DNA from: Acidiferrobacter sp.
Lineage (GTDB): Bacteria > Pseudomonadota > Gammaproteobacteria > Acidiferrobacterales > Acidiferrobacteraceae
Assembly: GCA_027335965.1 (NCBI GenBank)
Contig: DAHWGZ010000059.1
Span: 1-9,534, forward strand
Direction: 5' to 3'
DNA length: 9,534 nucleotides
A program made the position numbers and the translations under genes. Below, piece after piece: positions 1-6,439 of this stretch (the first letter of the stretch is position 1; each line of letters begins with the position of its first letter). Under the pieces are notes generated by a model, which had not been told where the DNA came from, did not search any database, and saw only the letters and a program-made list of their open reading frames with translations.

Positions 1-177
1 TTCAGTGTCAGGCGCGTCTGGGTTGGCGCCCGACGTCAGGCCCTGTGCGTCCCGTATACCGCCTCGCCCTCAACCGTTACCAGCACAGGAGGCGGTCCAG
101 TTGATGGTCGAACGCCTTTTGCCGATCGCTCACGCTTCCATCCCGCAATAATCGGTGCCCCTCGCTCGGAGAGAGAG

Positions 178-206
178 TTGACCTATGACGCGGTGCGTAA
201 TATGCT
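178..206 (+). promoter_or_regulatory. Candidate sigma70-type promoter of higBA
   Basis: TTGACC (178-183) resembles a -35 box and TATGCT (201-206) a -10 box, separated by 17 nt. Transcription would start near 212-214, only a few bases before the higB start codon at 216, so the toxin message would be nearly leaderless. No clear Shine-Dalgarno sequence lies before 216. This is consensus matching by eye; HigA-type antitoxins commonly repress their own promoter, but I see no convincing operator palindrome. Confidence 0.4.
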
Positions 207-215
207 TGGCGAACG

Positions 216-494
216 ATGATCCGCTCCTTCCGCGATGCCTGGACCGAGGCCCTCTTCAATGACGAGGACGTCCCGCGATTCCGAGCCATCGAACGGGTGG
301 CTCGGCGAAAGCTCCTGTACCTGCATCAGGCGCAGCGCCTTGAGGATCTGAAGGCCCCGCCGGGCAATCGGCTGGAGGCCTTGAAAGGTGACCGTAAGGG
401 GCAGCACAGCATTCGCGTCAACGATCAGTGGCGGATATGCTTTCGCTGGCAGGACGGAGATGCCTGGGATGTGGAAATCGTGGATTATCATTGA
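216..494 (+). CDS. higB: HigB-type toxin (RelE/ParE superfamily)
   Basis: A 92-aa protein of the RelE/ParE superfamily, the 'plasmid maintenance killer' HigB group. These toxins are ribosome-dependent mRNA endonucleases that cut translated messages and stop growth until the antitoxin HigA binds them. The recognisable family signature is the C-terminal half: PPGNRLEALKGDRKGQHSIR (residues 48-67), then a VNDQWRICFRW strand (68-78) and the DVEIVDYH ending (85-92). Length and start match the family, whose members usually begin MI(R/K)SF. The toxin-first order followed by an XRE antitoxin 8 nt downstream is the hallmark of higBA. The gene looks intact. The name is by family recognition; activity is inferred. 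Confidence 0.93.
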   Translation: MIRSFRDAWTEALFNDEDVPRFRAIERVARRKLLYLHQAQRLEDLKAPPGNRLEALKGDRKGQHSIRVNDQWRICFRWQDGDAWDVEIVDYH

Positions 495-498
495 GGTG
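493..498 (+). promoter_or_regulatory. higA ribosome binding site overlapping the higB stop
   Basis: GAGGTG lies 4 nt before the higA ATG at 503 and overlaps the higB TGA stop (492-494). Ribosomes finishing higB are therefore placed at the higA start, which favours translational coupling of toxin and antitoxin. Confidence 0.6.
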
Positions 499-502
499 AT
501 GC

Positions 503-808
503 ATGACCGCCAAACGCAAGCGACTTGAGCCGATTCACCCGGGCGAAATCCTGCTCGAAGACTTTATGAAGCCTCAGAACATCAGCATCAACCGGCTGGC
601 CCGTGACATTATCGTCCCGCCGGGCCGCATCAGCGCCATCGTCAACGGCAAACGCGCGATCACAGCCGATACGGCCCTACGCCTCGGCAAATATTTTAGT
701 GTCTCGCCGCAAATCTGGATGGGTTTGCAGGTGGAGTACGACCTGCGGGTCGCCGAGCGTACGATTGGCGATGAGATCGCAAAGCGCGTGCATGAGCACG
801 CGGCGTAA
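503..808 (+). CDS. higA: HigA-type antitoxin (XRE-family HTH)
   Basis: A 101-aa XRE-family DNA-binding protein of the HigA/VapI group. It neutralises HigB by direct binding and usually represses the higBA promoter. The N-terminal IHPGEILLEDFM (residues 11-22) is the typical HigA opening. The helix-turn-helix covers about residues 28-66, with ISINRLARDI, the recognition stretch VPPGRISAIVNGKRAIT, and ADTALRLGKYF; the SPQIWMGLQ segment (68-76) is also characteristic. It lies 8 nt after higB with its Shine-Dalgarno inside the higB stop, so the two form one operon. The reading frame is intact, so the pair is probably functional, in contrast with the decayed sequence directly downstream. Confidence 0.93.
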   Translation: MTAKRKRLEPIHPGEILLEDFMKPQNISINRLARDIIVPPGRISAIVNGKRAITADTALRLGKYFSVSPQIWMGLQVEYDLRVAERTIGDEIAKRVHEHAA

Positions 809-826
809 GGAGGGCGCGACCCGAGA

Positions 827-1235
827 CTAGCCAACACACGCCGCCACGTCCCGGTAGTCAATATCCTCCTGCCCCCGCAACGAACACGCTACCAGCAGCA
901 CGAGACCCGCAGCTTCGTCCGTCACGTACCCGCTTGCCACGATAAAGACGCGAAGGCGAATCCGCAGGGCCTCTGCGGCGGGACTGGGGTCGTCGCAAGG
1001 ATCGCGCACTACCCGGACGTGCTCGCCGTCCCTGAGGCCCGCCAGCGCCTAGCCGATCCCTACGATCAGCGCACCACGTTCGGTGTCAACGACAGGTATC
1101 AGCGCCACGTATCAGCGCCAGACGGGCCGCGCGCGCCGCATTCTGAAGGGCCCGAAATGCCGGATCCTGCTCCCAATGCCGTACCAGCGCTTGCGGGTCC
1201 GGGTGTGCCACCTGGAAGCACGTGCGCCCCGCGGA
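827..1235 (-). pseudogene. Decayed gene of unknown family, C-terminal part
   Basis: Read on the minus strand, two adjacent frames join into one protein-like sequence. From 1235 one frame gives AGRTCFQVAHPDPQALVRHW and continues to AARAARLALI. A 13-bp tandem duplication (1096-1121) then shifts the frame. With one copy removed it continues PVVDTERGALIVGIG, meets a TAG (1049-1051; CAG would give Gln), and goes on ALAGLRDGEHVRVVRDPCDD to EDIDYRDVAACVG and a stop at 827-829. A further TAG sits at 1236-1238. The rebuilt segment is about 130 residues, Ala/Arg/Val-rich with no membrane segments, and I do not recognise the family. That a 13-bp insertion is exactly what rejoins the frames supports a real former gene. 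It is convergent with higBA, 18 bp away. Confidence 0.5.
1096..1121. repeat. 13-bp tandem duplication
   Basis: GTATCAGCGCCAC (1096-1108) is followed immediately by GTATCAGCGCCAG (1109-1121), identical in 12 of 13 bases. Its length is not a multiple of three, and it sits where the minus-strand reading frame of the decayed gene breaks. It looks like a replication-slippage insertion. Confidence 0.75.
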
Positions 1236-1682
1236 CTAGCCAGAGCGGCTCTCCACCCATCAATAGGACCCCCACCACCGGGCACGGTGACCAACTTCCC
1301 TCCAGGCGCCCGGGCGCCGATGAGGGCCGTGTAGGGCGGTAACGTGAGGGCGCTGTTGGCCGATTGCGGGTCCCGGTCGTCCCCATAACGGCCGGTGCTG
1401 CCGCTGTTGGGCCCATTGCCCACAGCAAGGTCATAACCCCAGGCCGAGGTCTGATCAGTCCCGGATAGCCCCAACGTCTTCGCAAATTCGTTGTCGGTCA
1501 CGGGCTACATGTCGCAAACCGATGACCCGGTCAGTGTCCCCGTACCTATGGCACCCGTCGGCAAGGGCCCCCCGGAAATGCGTAGCCCCGGCCATCACCA
1601 TTCGCGGAGTTGCCGATGGGGCTCGCACTATTCCAGACAGGCGGGTTCACTGGTCCGCGTACTAGACACACCGTGCCCCGAA
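1236..1682 (-). other. Probable decayed coding sequence; no intact gene
   Basis: No convincing intact gene lies here. On the minus strand a GTG at 1501 opens a frame reading MTDNEFAKTLGLSGTDQTSA, followed by a Gly/Ser/Asn/Tyr-rich stretch to about 1260. A TAG lies two codons before that GTG. Further upstream, reading down from about 1640, two other frames give short fragments such as GNSANGDGRGYAFPGG and TGAIGTGTLTGSSVCDM before stops. The composition (Gly, Ser, Asn, few charges) suggests a secreted, pilin-like or surface-type protein, but I cannot name a family. One missing G in the run at 1227-1230 would join the 1501 frame to the decayed gene below it. The plus-strand frame here is read as upstream extension of the ATPase frame, not as gene. 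Confidence 0.3.
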
Positions 1683-1739
1683 ATGACGGCCTCGGGTCGG
1701 CCTATTACGCGACGCGAGGACGAGGCGGAGACCGCCGTC

Positions 1740-2752
1740 ATGGAGCCGGCCGACATCGCGCCGGCTTCGTTGCGGCGCCCGCGGCGTCGGATGGACCTTC
1801 CGATCTTTGGTGCAAAAGCCGTGGCACGCGAGACCGAAGCCACGGCCAAGAGCCGACGCGAGGAGCAGGCGCGCATCATGCGGGTGCTGCGCGATGTGGC
1901 TCGCGACGGGGGCCTGCGGCCCGTTCTTCAGATCCAGCGCGCGGCCTTGCAGCGCCTTGGGCGCGACCTGTGCCAGGCCTTCCCGAACTTCGGGGCGGCG
2001 ATCGACGTCTTGTTGCCGGAGCTCGCCCTCCAGGGACTCCGGCGGCCGGAGGACTTCCGTATGACGCCGCTGCTCCTGCACGGAGCCCCGGGTATCGGCA
2101 AAACCACCTTTGCGGCGGCACTTGCCGGGCGTCTCAAGGTCGATTACGAGGTGATCTCGGCGGGCGGCACCCAGGGGGCCTTTGAGATCGCCGGCACGAG
2201 TCGCCACTGGTCGACGGCGAACCCTGGGCGGGTCGCGGCCTTGCTCGCCCGCGGACGCAGTGCCTGCTCGGTGCTCGTGATCGATGAGATCGACAAACTC
2301 GCTGGCGACTACACCAGCCGACGGTGCCGGCCCTCCTCGATCTGCTCGAGGAACGCAGCGCCCGCCGGTTTCGGGACGCGCGCCTGGGTCTCGTGTGCGA
2401 CGCAAGCCGCCTCCTGATCCTGGCAACCGCCAACGATATCGAGCGGGTGGCCACGCCCTTGCGCTCGCGGTTGCGGGAGGTGGCGATGGTGCTCCCCACG
2501 CCGGAAGAGCGGCGCGCGATCGCCGCCGGCATGGTCGAGCGGCTCATGCGCGGACTGCGGCGCACCGATCGGCCTATCCTGGACGCCGCGGTCCTCGATG
2601 AGCTTGCGGCCGCCCCGATCGATCTGCGCGAGGCGCAGCGACGCCTCGCTCAAGCGGTGGGGGTGGCGGTCCTGGGGGGCCGGCGGCGTATCCGCGCCAC
2701 CCACCTTCCGGTGAGCGCCTGCGGGGCGCGGCCCCGTGGCTTTGTCGAGTAA
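1740..2752 (+). pseudogene. AAA+ ATPase, Lon-type ATPase module, single frameshift
   Basis: An AAA+ ATPase split over two frames. The first runs to GDY at about 2312 and, uncorrected, to a stop at 2415-2417. The second continues TVPALLDLLEERSARRF from about 2315 to the stop at 2750-2752. Restoring one C in the CC at 2314-2315 gives DYTQPTVPALL and a continuous 337-aa protein. Motifs on that protein: Walker A GAPGIGKT (115-122), Walker B VLVIDEID (178-185), sensor 1 ATAND (229-233), arginine-finger candidates R242/R244 in PLRSRL, and a sensor-2-like R297 in DLREAQRRL. Order and spacing resemble the ATPase module of Lon, but there is no protease domain. A basic, probably helical region (1-100) precedes the ATPase core. 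ATG 1740 was chosen as the start with a weak GGAG upstream; ATG 1683 is an alternative. The substrate is unknown. Confidence 0.8.
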
Positions 2753-2755
2753 GAT

Positions 2756-2784
2756 CCGGACCCCGCCTCGGGGTCCGGTTTTTT
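2756..2784 (+). terminator. Intrinsic terminator after the AAA+ gene
   Basis: CCGGACCCC (2756-2764) pairs perfectly with GGGGTCCGG (2770-2778) around a GCCTC loop, which can tighten to a 10-bp stem with a 3-nt loop. TTTTTT (2779-2784) follows directly. This is a canonical Rho-independent terminator starting 4 bp after the ATPase stop codon, and it separates that gene from the phosphoesterase starting at 2828. Confidence 0.92.
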
Positions 2785-2791
2785 GAGAGAA

Positions 2792-2807
2792 GGCGTCCGA
2801 TGACGCC
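2792..2807 (+). other. Small hairpin in the phosphoesterase leader
   Basis: GGCGTC (2792-2797) pairs perfectly with GACGCC (2802-2807) around a CGAT loop. It lies between the terminator T-tract and the AGGAG ribosome binding site (2817-2821). It could protect the 5' end of a message or be chance; no T-run follows, so it is not itself a terminator. Confidence 0.4.
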
Positions 2808-2827
2808 CGGGATTTCAGGAGTCTTTC

Positions 2828-3577
2828 ATGGACGCAACGACCAGCCAATTTGGGCACATCCTCTTTGCCGGTGACGTCCACGGCGACATGGCGCATATCC
2901 TGCCGATCCTGCGCAGGGAACGGCCCGCGGCCTTGGTGCTTTTGGGCGACATCGAGGCCCCCATGCCGTGGACGGATCTCACGGCCCCCTGGGAAGCGCT
3001 TGGTTGCGCGGTCTGGTTCATCCCCGGCAATCACGACACCGACACCGCGGAACGCTGGGCGCATCTTGCCGCGGCCCGCGAGCGCAATCTCGATGGGCGC
3101 GTGGCGACCATCGCGGGCGTGCGCATCGCGGGATTGGGGGGCGTCTTTCGGGAACGGATCTGGAATGGGACGCAAAGCGGGGCCTTTGCGTCCCATGCCG
3201 ACTACGTCGCAGGCGTGCAGGCGGCAGCGGGCGGTGCCGAGCGACTCTCCGAGGCCGACCAGGGACGGCTCCTGCGCCACCGTTCATCCATTTTCCCGGA
3301 GGTCTATGAGACGCTTGCCGCCCAATCCGCGGACATCCTCGTGACTCATGAGGCGCCGAGCTGTCATCCCTATGGCTTCGCGGCCATCGACACGCTCGCG
3401 CAATGCCTGCGCGTGGCCCGCCTCTTCCATGGGCACCATCACGATAACCGGTACTATGGAGACGCGGCCGCGCGCCTTAGCTTCATGGCCCAAGGGGTGG
3501 GGCTGCGCGGGGTGACGGACGGCACGGGGCGCGTGATCCGCCCAGGCCTCCTCGATCATGAGCGCGGGGGACACTGA
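2828..3577 (+). CDS. Calcineurin-like metallophosphoesterase
   Basis: A 249-aa metallophosphoesterase that should hydrolyse a phosphomono- or diester using two metal ions; the substrate cannot be told from sequence. All metal-site motifs are present in order: GDVHGD (15-20), GDIE (40-43), GNHD (67-70), THEAP (173-177) and HGHHHD (201-206). No signal peptide or membrane segment is visible, so it is probably cytoplasmic. The start is well supported by AGGAG (2817-2821), 6 nt before ATG. It follows the terminator of the AAA+ gene with only about 43 bp between, so it is either fed by read-through or has a promoter overlapping the end of that gene. It is convergent with the phosphatase on the minus strand, about 210 bp away. 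Intact, unlike the third phosphoesterase in this window. Confidence 0.9.
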   Translation: MDATTSQFGHILFAGDVHGDMAHILPILRRERPAALVLLGDIEAPMPWTDLTAPWEALGCAVWFIPGNHDTDTAERWAHLAAARERNLDGRVATIAGVRIAGLGGVFRERIWNGTQSGAFASHADYVAGVQAAAGGAERLSEADQGRLLRHRSSIFPEVYETLAAQSADILVTHEAPSCHPYGFAAIDTLAQCLRVARLFHGHHHDNRYYGDAAARLSFMAQGVGLRGVTDGTGRVIRPGLLDHERGGH

Positions 3578-3788
3578 AGGGGGAGGTCCGGCGCAGATGT
3601 TCGAAGTTTCGGAGCGCTTGGTGCGCAAAGCCTGAAACTCCCTTGCAGATCGCCTGCACCGGGGCCACGATCCCGATCGGCATGCACAGCGGATGGCCCG
3701 TCTCCCAAGAGCCATCCCCGCGACCGGCTTGCGCGTTTTGCAAACATCGCGTGTCCGCGCACCCCGCCTTGCGGCGTCCCGCTTCCTC

Positions 3789-4826
3789 TCAGGCCGAGGC
3801 GCTCGATAGCCCGCGATACTCCGCCGCGATGGCATAAGGGGTTCCCTCCGCCGCGACATAAGGGGCGTGCCCCACCAAAACCTCGACGAGGGTCACCCGT
3901 GCCTCGGGGGCCCTTTCATTGCCCAAAAGGGCCGCCCCGGTATCCACGAAGATGTGCCCCCCTTGCGTCAAGACGCGCCTTGCCGGGGTATGTCCGCAAA
4001 AGGTGGGAGACAACCCCAAAGGAGCGGGTAATACCCCCTTATGGTGGATCAGGGCGCGCCCCCACAGAAAACGCATGCGCTGATGACCGAATCCATCGAA
4101 CCCCTCGATGAATTCCTGATCATGGGCTTGGTTCAGGTCCGTCAAGGGGGCATCCAGATTGGTGTCGGTGAGGCGCTGCGCCACGCCATCGAGTTCCGCG
4201 TGGACGATCTGAAAACGTGTCGCGCCCTCCCCCACGACCAGTATGTGGGGCAAAAGGGCGGTACGGGGCAAAAGATCGTCGCGCCACAGCGCGTCTTGCT
4301 CGGGGGTCATTTCCAGAAACCATCGCCCGCCGTTATGCAAAAAGGGATGGTCCGAGGTAGGCCGGCCGTAACCATGGCCCGCCAAGGCAAAGTCCAAAAG
4401 CATGTCCTCATGGTTGCCGCGTACCGCGAAAAACCAGGGCTCTTGCAGCAAACACAAGGTCTGGAAACTATCCGGACCGCGATCCACGAGGTCGCCCACC
4501 GAAAAGACCCGATCCTGCGCGGGATCGAAGCGCGCTTCCTTCAAAAGCGACTCAAAAGCGGCGCGATGACCGTGCAGATCGCCGACCACGAAATCGCGCC
4601 CCCTGGTATTGACGGGCAGCCTTTGGATGACATACCGCTCGACATGGGCATACAGCGCCGCTTGGCGCGCTTGAGGCACGCCTGACTCCCCCCGTTCATA
4701 GCGACGATATTGCCGAGGGCTCACACCGCAGACCCGGGCCCAATCCGCCACGGATCCGCCCATGCGGATCCGGGCGTTCATCAGGGGCGAGGTCGTGCCG
4801 CGTCGAATTTTCATGCGATTACCCAT
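3789..4826 (-). CDS. PPP-type metallophosphatase with N-terminal helix-turn-helix
   Basis: A 345-aa protein with two parts. Residues about 24-64 (GSVADWARVCGVSPRQYRRY, then ERGESGVP) have the XRE/Cro helix-turn-helix pattern. Residues about 78-300 form a PPP-family phosphatase domain of the bacterial PrpA/PrpB, lambda-phosphatase and ApaH-like group: GDLHGH (82-87), GDLVDRGPDS (111-120), RGNHED (136-141), VHAELD (208-213), GHTP (278-281) and VDTGA (294-298). All metal and phosphate ligands appear present, so activity on phosphoproteins or dinucleoside polyphosphates is likely. PrpA/PrpB are about 220 aa without a DNA-binding part; the fusion suggests a DNA-targeted or self-regulating phosphatase (inference). 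ATG 4826 has GAGAAGG (4830-4836) just upstream; ATG 4814 is a less likely start. Confidence 0.88.
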   Translation of the reverse strand: MGNRMKIRRGTTSPLMNARIRMGGSVADWARVCGVSPRQYRRYERGESGVPQARQAALYAHVERYVIQRLPVNTRGRDFVVGDLHGHRAAFESLLKEARFDPAQDRVFSVGDLVDRGPDSFQTLCLLQEPWFFAVRGNHEDMLLDFALAGHGYGRPTSDHPFLHNGGRWFLEMTPEQDALWRDDLLPRTALLPHILVVGEGATRFQIVHAELDGVAQRLTDTNLDAPLTDLNQAHDQEFIEGFDGFGHQRMRFLWGRALIHHKGVLPAPLGLSPTFCGHTPARRVLTQGGHIFVDTGAALLGNERAPEARVTLVEVLVGHAPYVAAEGTPYAIAAEYRGLSSASA

Positions 4827-5415
4827 GCGCCTTCTCGTGCATATGATGAACTTGCGCTCAACCCTTTATTGCCCGTCAGGCACGCCAAAGACGCGGCCCA
4901 TGCCCATGAACCCCGAAGGACGGGAAGGCGCATGCGGGATGGGTGCCCCCATCCCAACCATCCATGCGGCGGGCATGGCCGACCGCATGGCCCGTGGCCG
5001 GGAGTCTCCAAGCCAGACGGATGCCGTCCGGCGACACATCCAAGGAAAGCCCCACCCGCCGCCGCTATCGGGACAAGGGCGTCGCGCGCGAGGCTGAGCA
5101 CGCCCCTCACCGCATCAGGTCGCGGATCCGCGGTCGCGTCGGGCACGTCTTCATGCCTCGCCATAAGCCTATTCCATTTTACGAAGGCCCGCATCCGCGG
5201 CCTTGAGGGGAATGTCCGTCGGCTGTACGCCGCCCGCGCGCGGCCACCCTCCCCTCGTGCGCCGACACCGGCTGCGGCCATAGGACTCGTCCGCCTGGAA
5301 ACCGGGTTCCCGATTCCCAAACGCCTCCCGAACAACCAAACGCGGCCGGTGGGGCGCGGAATGGGGCGTTTTGCCATCCCGCATTGACGCAACGTCGTTT
5401 CGGGGCCTTGCGCTC
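4827..5415. other. Gene-poor interval
   Basis: No frame here reads like a protein; long open frames are low-complexity Arg/Pro/Gly antisense artefacts of the high GC content. It does contain a perfect 8-bp hairpin, GGGATGGG (4936-4943) with CCCATCCC (4948-4955) and no T-tract, and a 12-nt palindrome CGCGGATCCGCG (5121-5132). GCATGGCC occurs twice, at 4973-4980 and 4985-4992. The promoter of the minus-strand phosphatase must lie just above 4826, but I see no good consensus match. Confidence 0.5.
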
Positions 5416-5610
5416 ATGGAAATGGGCCCGCTTGCCCGGATGCCCCTCGAATTTCGCGACGAAGGGCCGCCCCATGATATTCTTGACTTTCTGGAAGACG
5501 ACGCCTCCTTGGAAGCGAAGGTCTCGCTCTTGTGGGCGTCGCGGGACCAACACGGTGAAGCAACATGCGGCGCGGTCTTCGTAGGGCCGCTTTTCGTCGC
5601 GGCTAAATGA
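5416..5610 (+). CDS. Doubtful small hypothetical protein
   Basis: A 64-aa frame beginning MEMGPLARMPLEFRDEGPPH and continuing through an acidic DILDFLEDDASLEAK segment. Composition and codon use are more protein-like than the surrounding frames, but there is no good ribosome binding site and I recognise no family. In-frame upstream start codons exist back to about 5371. It could be the remnant of a larger gene. The antisense frame over the same bases is longer but reads as Arg/Gly-rich noise. Confidence 0.25.
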   Translation: MEMGPLARMPLEFRDEGPPHDILDFLEDDASLEAKVSLLWASRDQHGEATCGAVFVGPLFVAAK

Positions 5611-5727
5611 GGCGGGCCCCCACGCCGGCTCGTCGACTACACATCCGACCACGAGCTATTGGGATGCGCTCATTGGCATCGAATGCCATATCGGATCTCG
5701 GGGAAACACGACAATTGGGAGGGGTTC

Positions 5728-6126
5728 ATGCTAATCGGCGGCTGTCTTTGCGGTTCGGTCCGATATGAAGTGGAAGGAGAACCCGCGGCCTTCTATCATT
5801 GCCACTGCAAAAGGTGCAGGAAGTCGACCGGAACAGGCCACGCGTCCAACGTCATGGTAAAGCACGGGACACTCGTATTCACCGCCGGCGAACAATTCCT
5901 GAGGCTCTACAAAGTCCCGGAAGCGAAGCGGTTTTCGCGCCAGTTCTGCAGCCACTGCGGAAGCATCGTGGCGCGTGAGGTTCCGGAGCTCGAAGCCGTG
6001 ATCATTCCGGCGGGATCGCTCGACATCGAGCCTCCGATCCGGCCTCAGGCAAGGATATTCTGGGATTCGCGCACGGAATGGTCCTGCAGCGACGACTTGC
6101 CGCGATACCCGGAATCTCTCTTCTGA
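5728..6126 (+). CDS. GFA family protein (glutathione-dependent formaldehyde-activating enzyme-like)
   Basis: A 132-aa zinc protein of the GFA/CENP-V family. The founding member (Gfa) speeds S-hydroxymethylglutathione formation from formaldehyde and glutathione, but most members have no known substrate. The expected zinc ligands are present: GGCLCGSVRY with C6 and C8, YHCHCKRCRK with C25, C27 and C30, and FCSHCGS with C74 and C77. The fold signature continues through AGSLD (95-99) and the HxxW-like end FWDSRTEW (111-118). ATG 5728 is chosen because GGAG (5718-5721) lies 6 nt upstream and the family starts right before the GGCxCG motif; the frame is open further back to 5659. It appears monocistronic, with no obvious link to the phosphoesterases on either side. 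Confidence 0.9.
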   Translation: MLIGGCLCGSVRYEVEGEPAAFYHCHCKRCRKSTGTGHASNVMVKHGTLVFTAGEQFLRLYKVPEAKRFSRQFCSHCGSIVAREVPELEAVIIPAGSLDIEPPIRPQARIFWDSRTEWSCSDDLPRYPESLF

Positions 6127-6149
6127 GCGTGGGCGGGCTGGCCGTTTTT

Positions 6150-6188
6150 CCGAAAAAGAGGGGACCGGCTCAAATGAGCCGGTCGCCC
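6150..6188 (-). terminator. Minus-strand intrinsic terminator without an obvious gene
   Basis: GACCGGCTCA (6163-6172) and TGAGCCGGTC (6175-6184) form a perfect stem, extended by GGG (6160-6162) with CCC (6186-6188) across one bulged base. Read on the minus strand the stem is followed at once by TCTTTTTC, a good terminator tail. On the plus strand no T-run follows, so it is unlikely to serve the GFA gene. No recognised minus-strand gene ends here. Confidence 0.6.
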
Positions 6189-6340
6189 CAAGGCCGCGCC
6201 GAGTGACGCGAAAGACGGGCATCCGGGCATTTTTGCCGCCATGACGCACGATACGGCATTCCTCTTTCGGGGAAGCGGCCGCCCATCGACGATGGCAACG
6301 GCAGCGCTTGGCCACGAACGCGATCGCCATTCCTAGGCAT
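6170..6340 (-). CDS. Possible 56-aa minus-strand small ORF or small RNA locus
   Basis: On the minus strand an ATG at 6340 opens a 56-codon frame (MPRNGDRVRGQALPLPSSMG and onward) whose TGA (6170-6172) falls inside the loop side of the terminator hairpin at 6160-6188. AGGAG lies directly before the ATG, closer than is ideal. The protein is basic and resembles nothing I know. The coincidence of stop codon and terminator is the only argument for it; the transcript could equally be non-coding. Confidence 0.2.
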   Translation of the reverse strand: MPRNGDRVRGQALPLPSSMGGRFPERGMPYRASWRQKCPDARLSRHSARPWGDRLI

Positions 6341-6439
6341 TCTCCTATTGGTCGCGGGTTTTGCCGGGCGACATGAATGAAGGCCGCCGGCGGCGGATTG
6401 CTTGGCCGCCCCTATTGCGCTTTAGGTCATGAGGACGCC
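6189..6439. other. Intergenic region between GFA gene and third phosphoesterase
   Basis: Apart from the possible minus-strand small transcript, nothing protein-like is seen. A short dyad, CCATCG (6283-6288) and CGATGG (6290-6295), is present. CTATTGG (6346-6352) and CTATTGC (6412-6418) are similar short motifs upstream of the phosphoesterase, of unknown meaning. Confidence 0.4.

Noticed and set aside
1..177. 3' end of an upstream gene
   Set aside because: Short open frames exist on both strands, but none has recognisable protein character or a clear stop context. I see nothing supportable here.
2310..2320. Programmed ribosomal frameshift in the AAA+ gene
   Set aside because: No slippery heptamer is present at the junction, and Lon-type ATPases have no known need for one. 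The G4 at 6739-6742 could slip, but the second break in that gene has no slippery sequence.
2309..3280. 323-codon minus-strand open frame
   Set aside because: It is antisense to the AAA+ gene end, the terminator and the first phosphoesterase, both of which have clear motifs on the plus strand.
3578..3788. Minus-strand coding piece reading WETGHPLCMPIGIVAPVQAI
   Set aside because: Some protein-like character, but there is no start signal, the frame continues antisense into the phosphoesterase, and I could not match a family.
4041..4685. 214-codon plus-strand open frame
   Set aside because: Antisense to the PPP phosphatase, which has six conserved motifs on the minus strand.
4811..5392. 193-codon minus-strand open frame
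   Set aside because: The translation is Arg/Pro/Gly-rich without family features, overlaps the start of the intact minus-strand phosphatase, and looks like a GC-driven open frame.
5731..6330. 199-codon minus-strand open frame
   Set aside because: It is mostly antisense to the GFA gene, whose zinc-ligand motifs fix the plus strand as coding, and it reads straight through a terminator.
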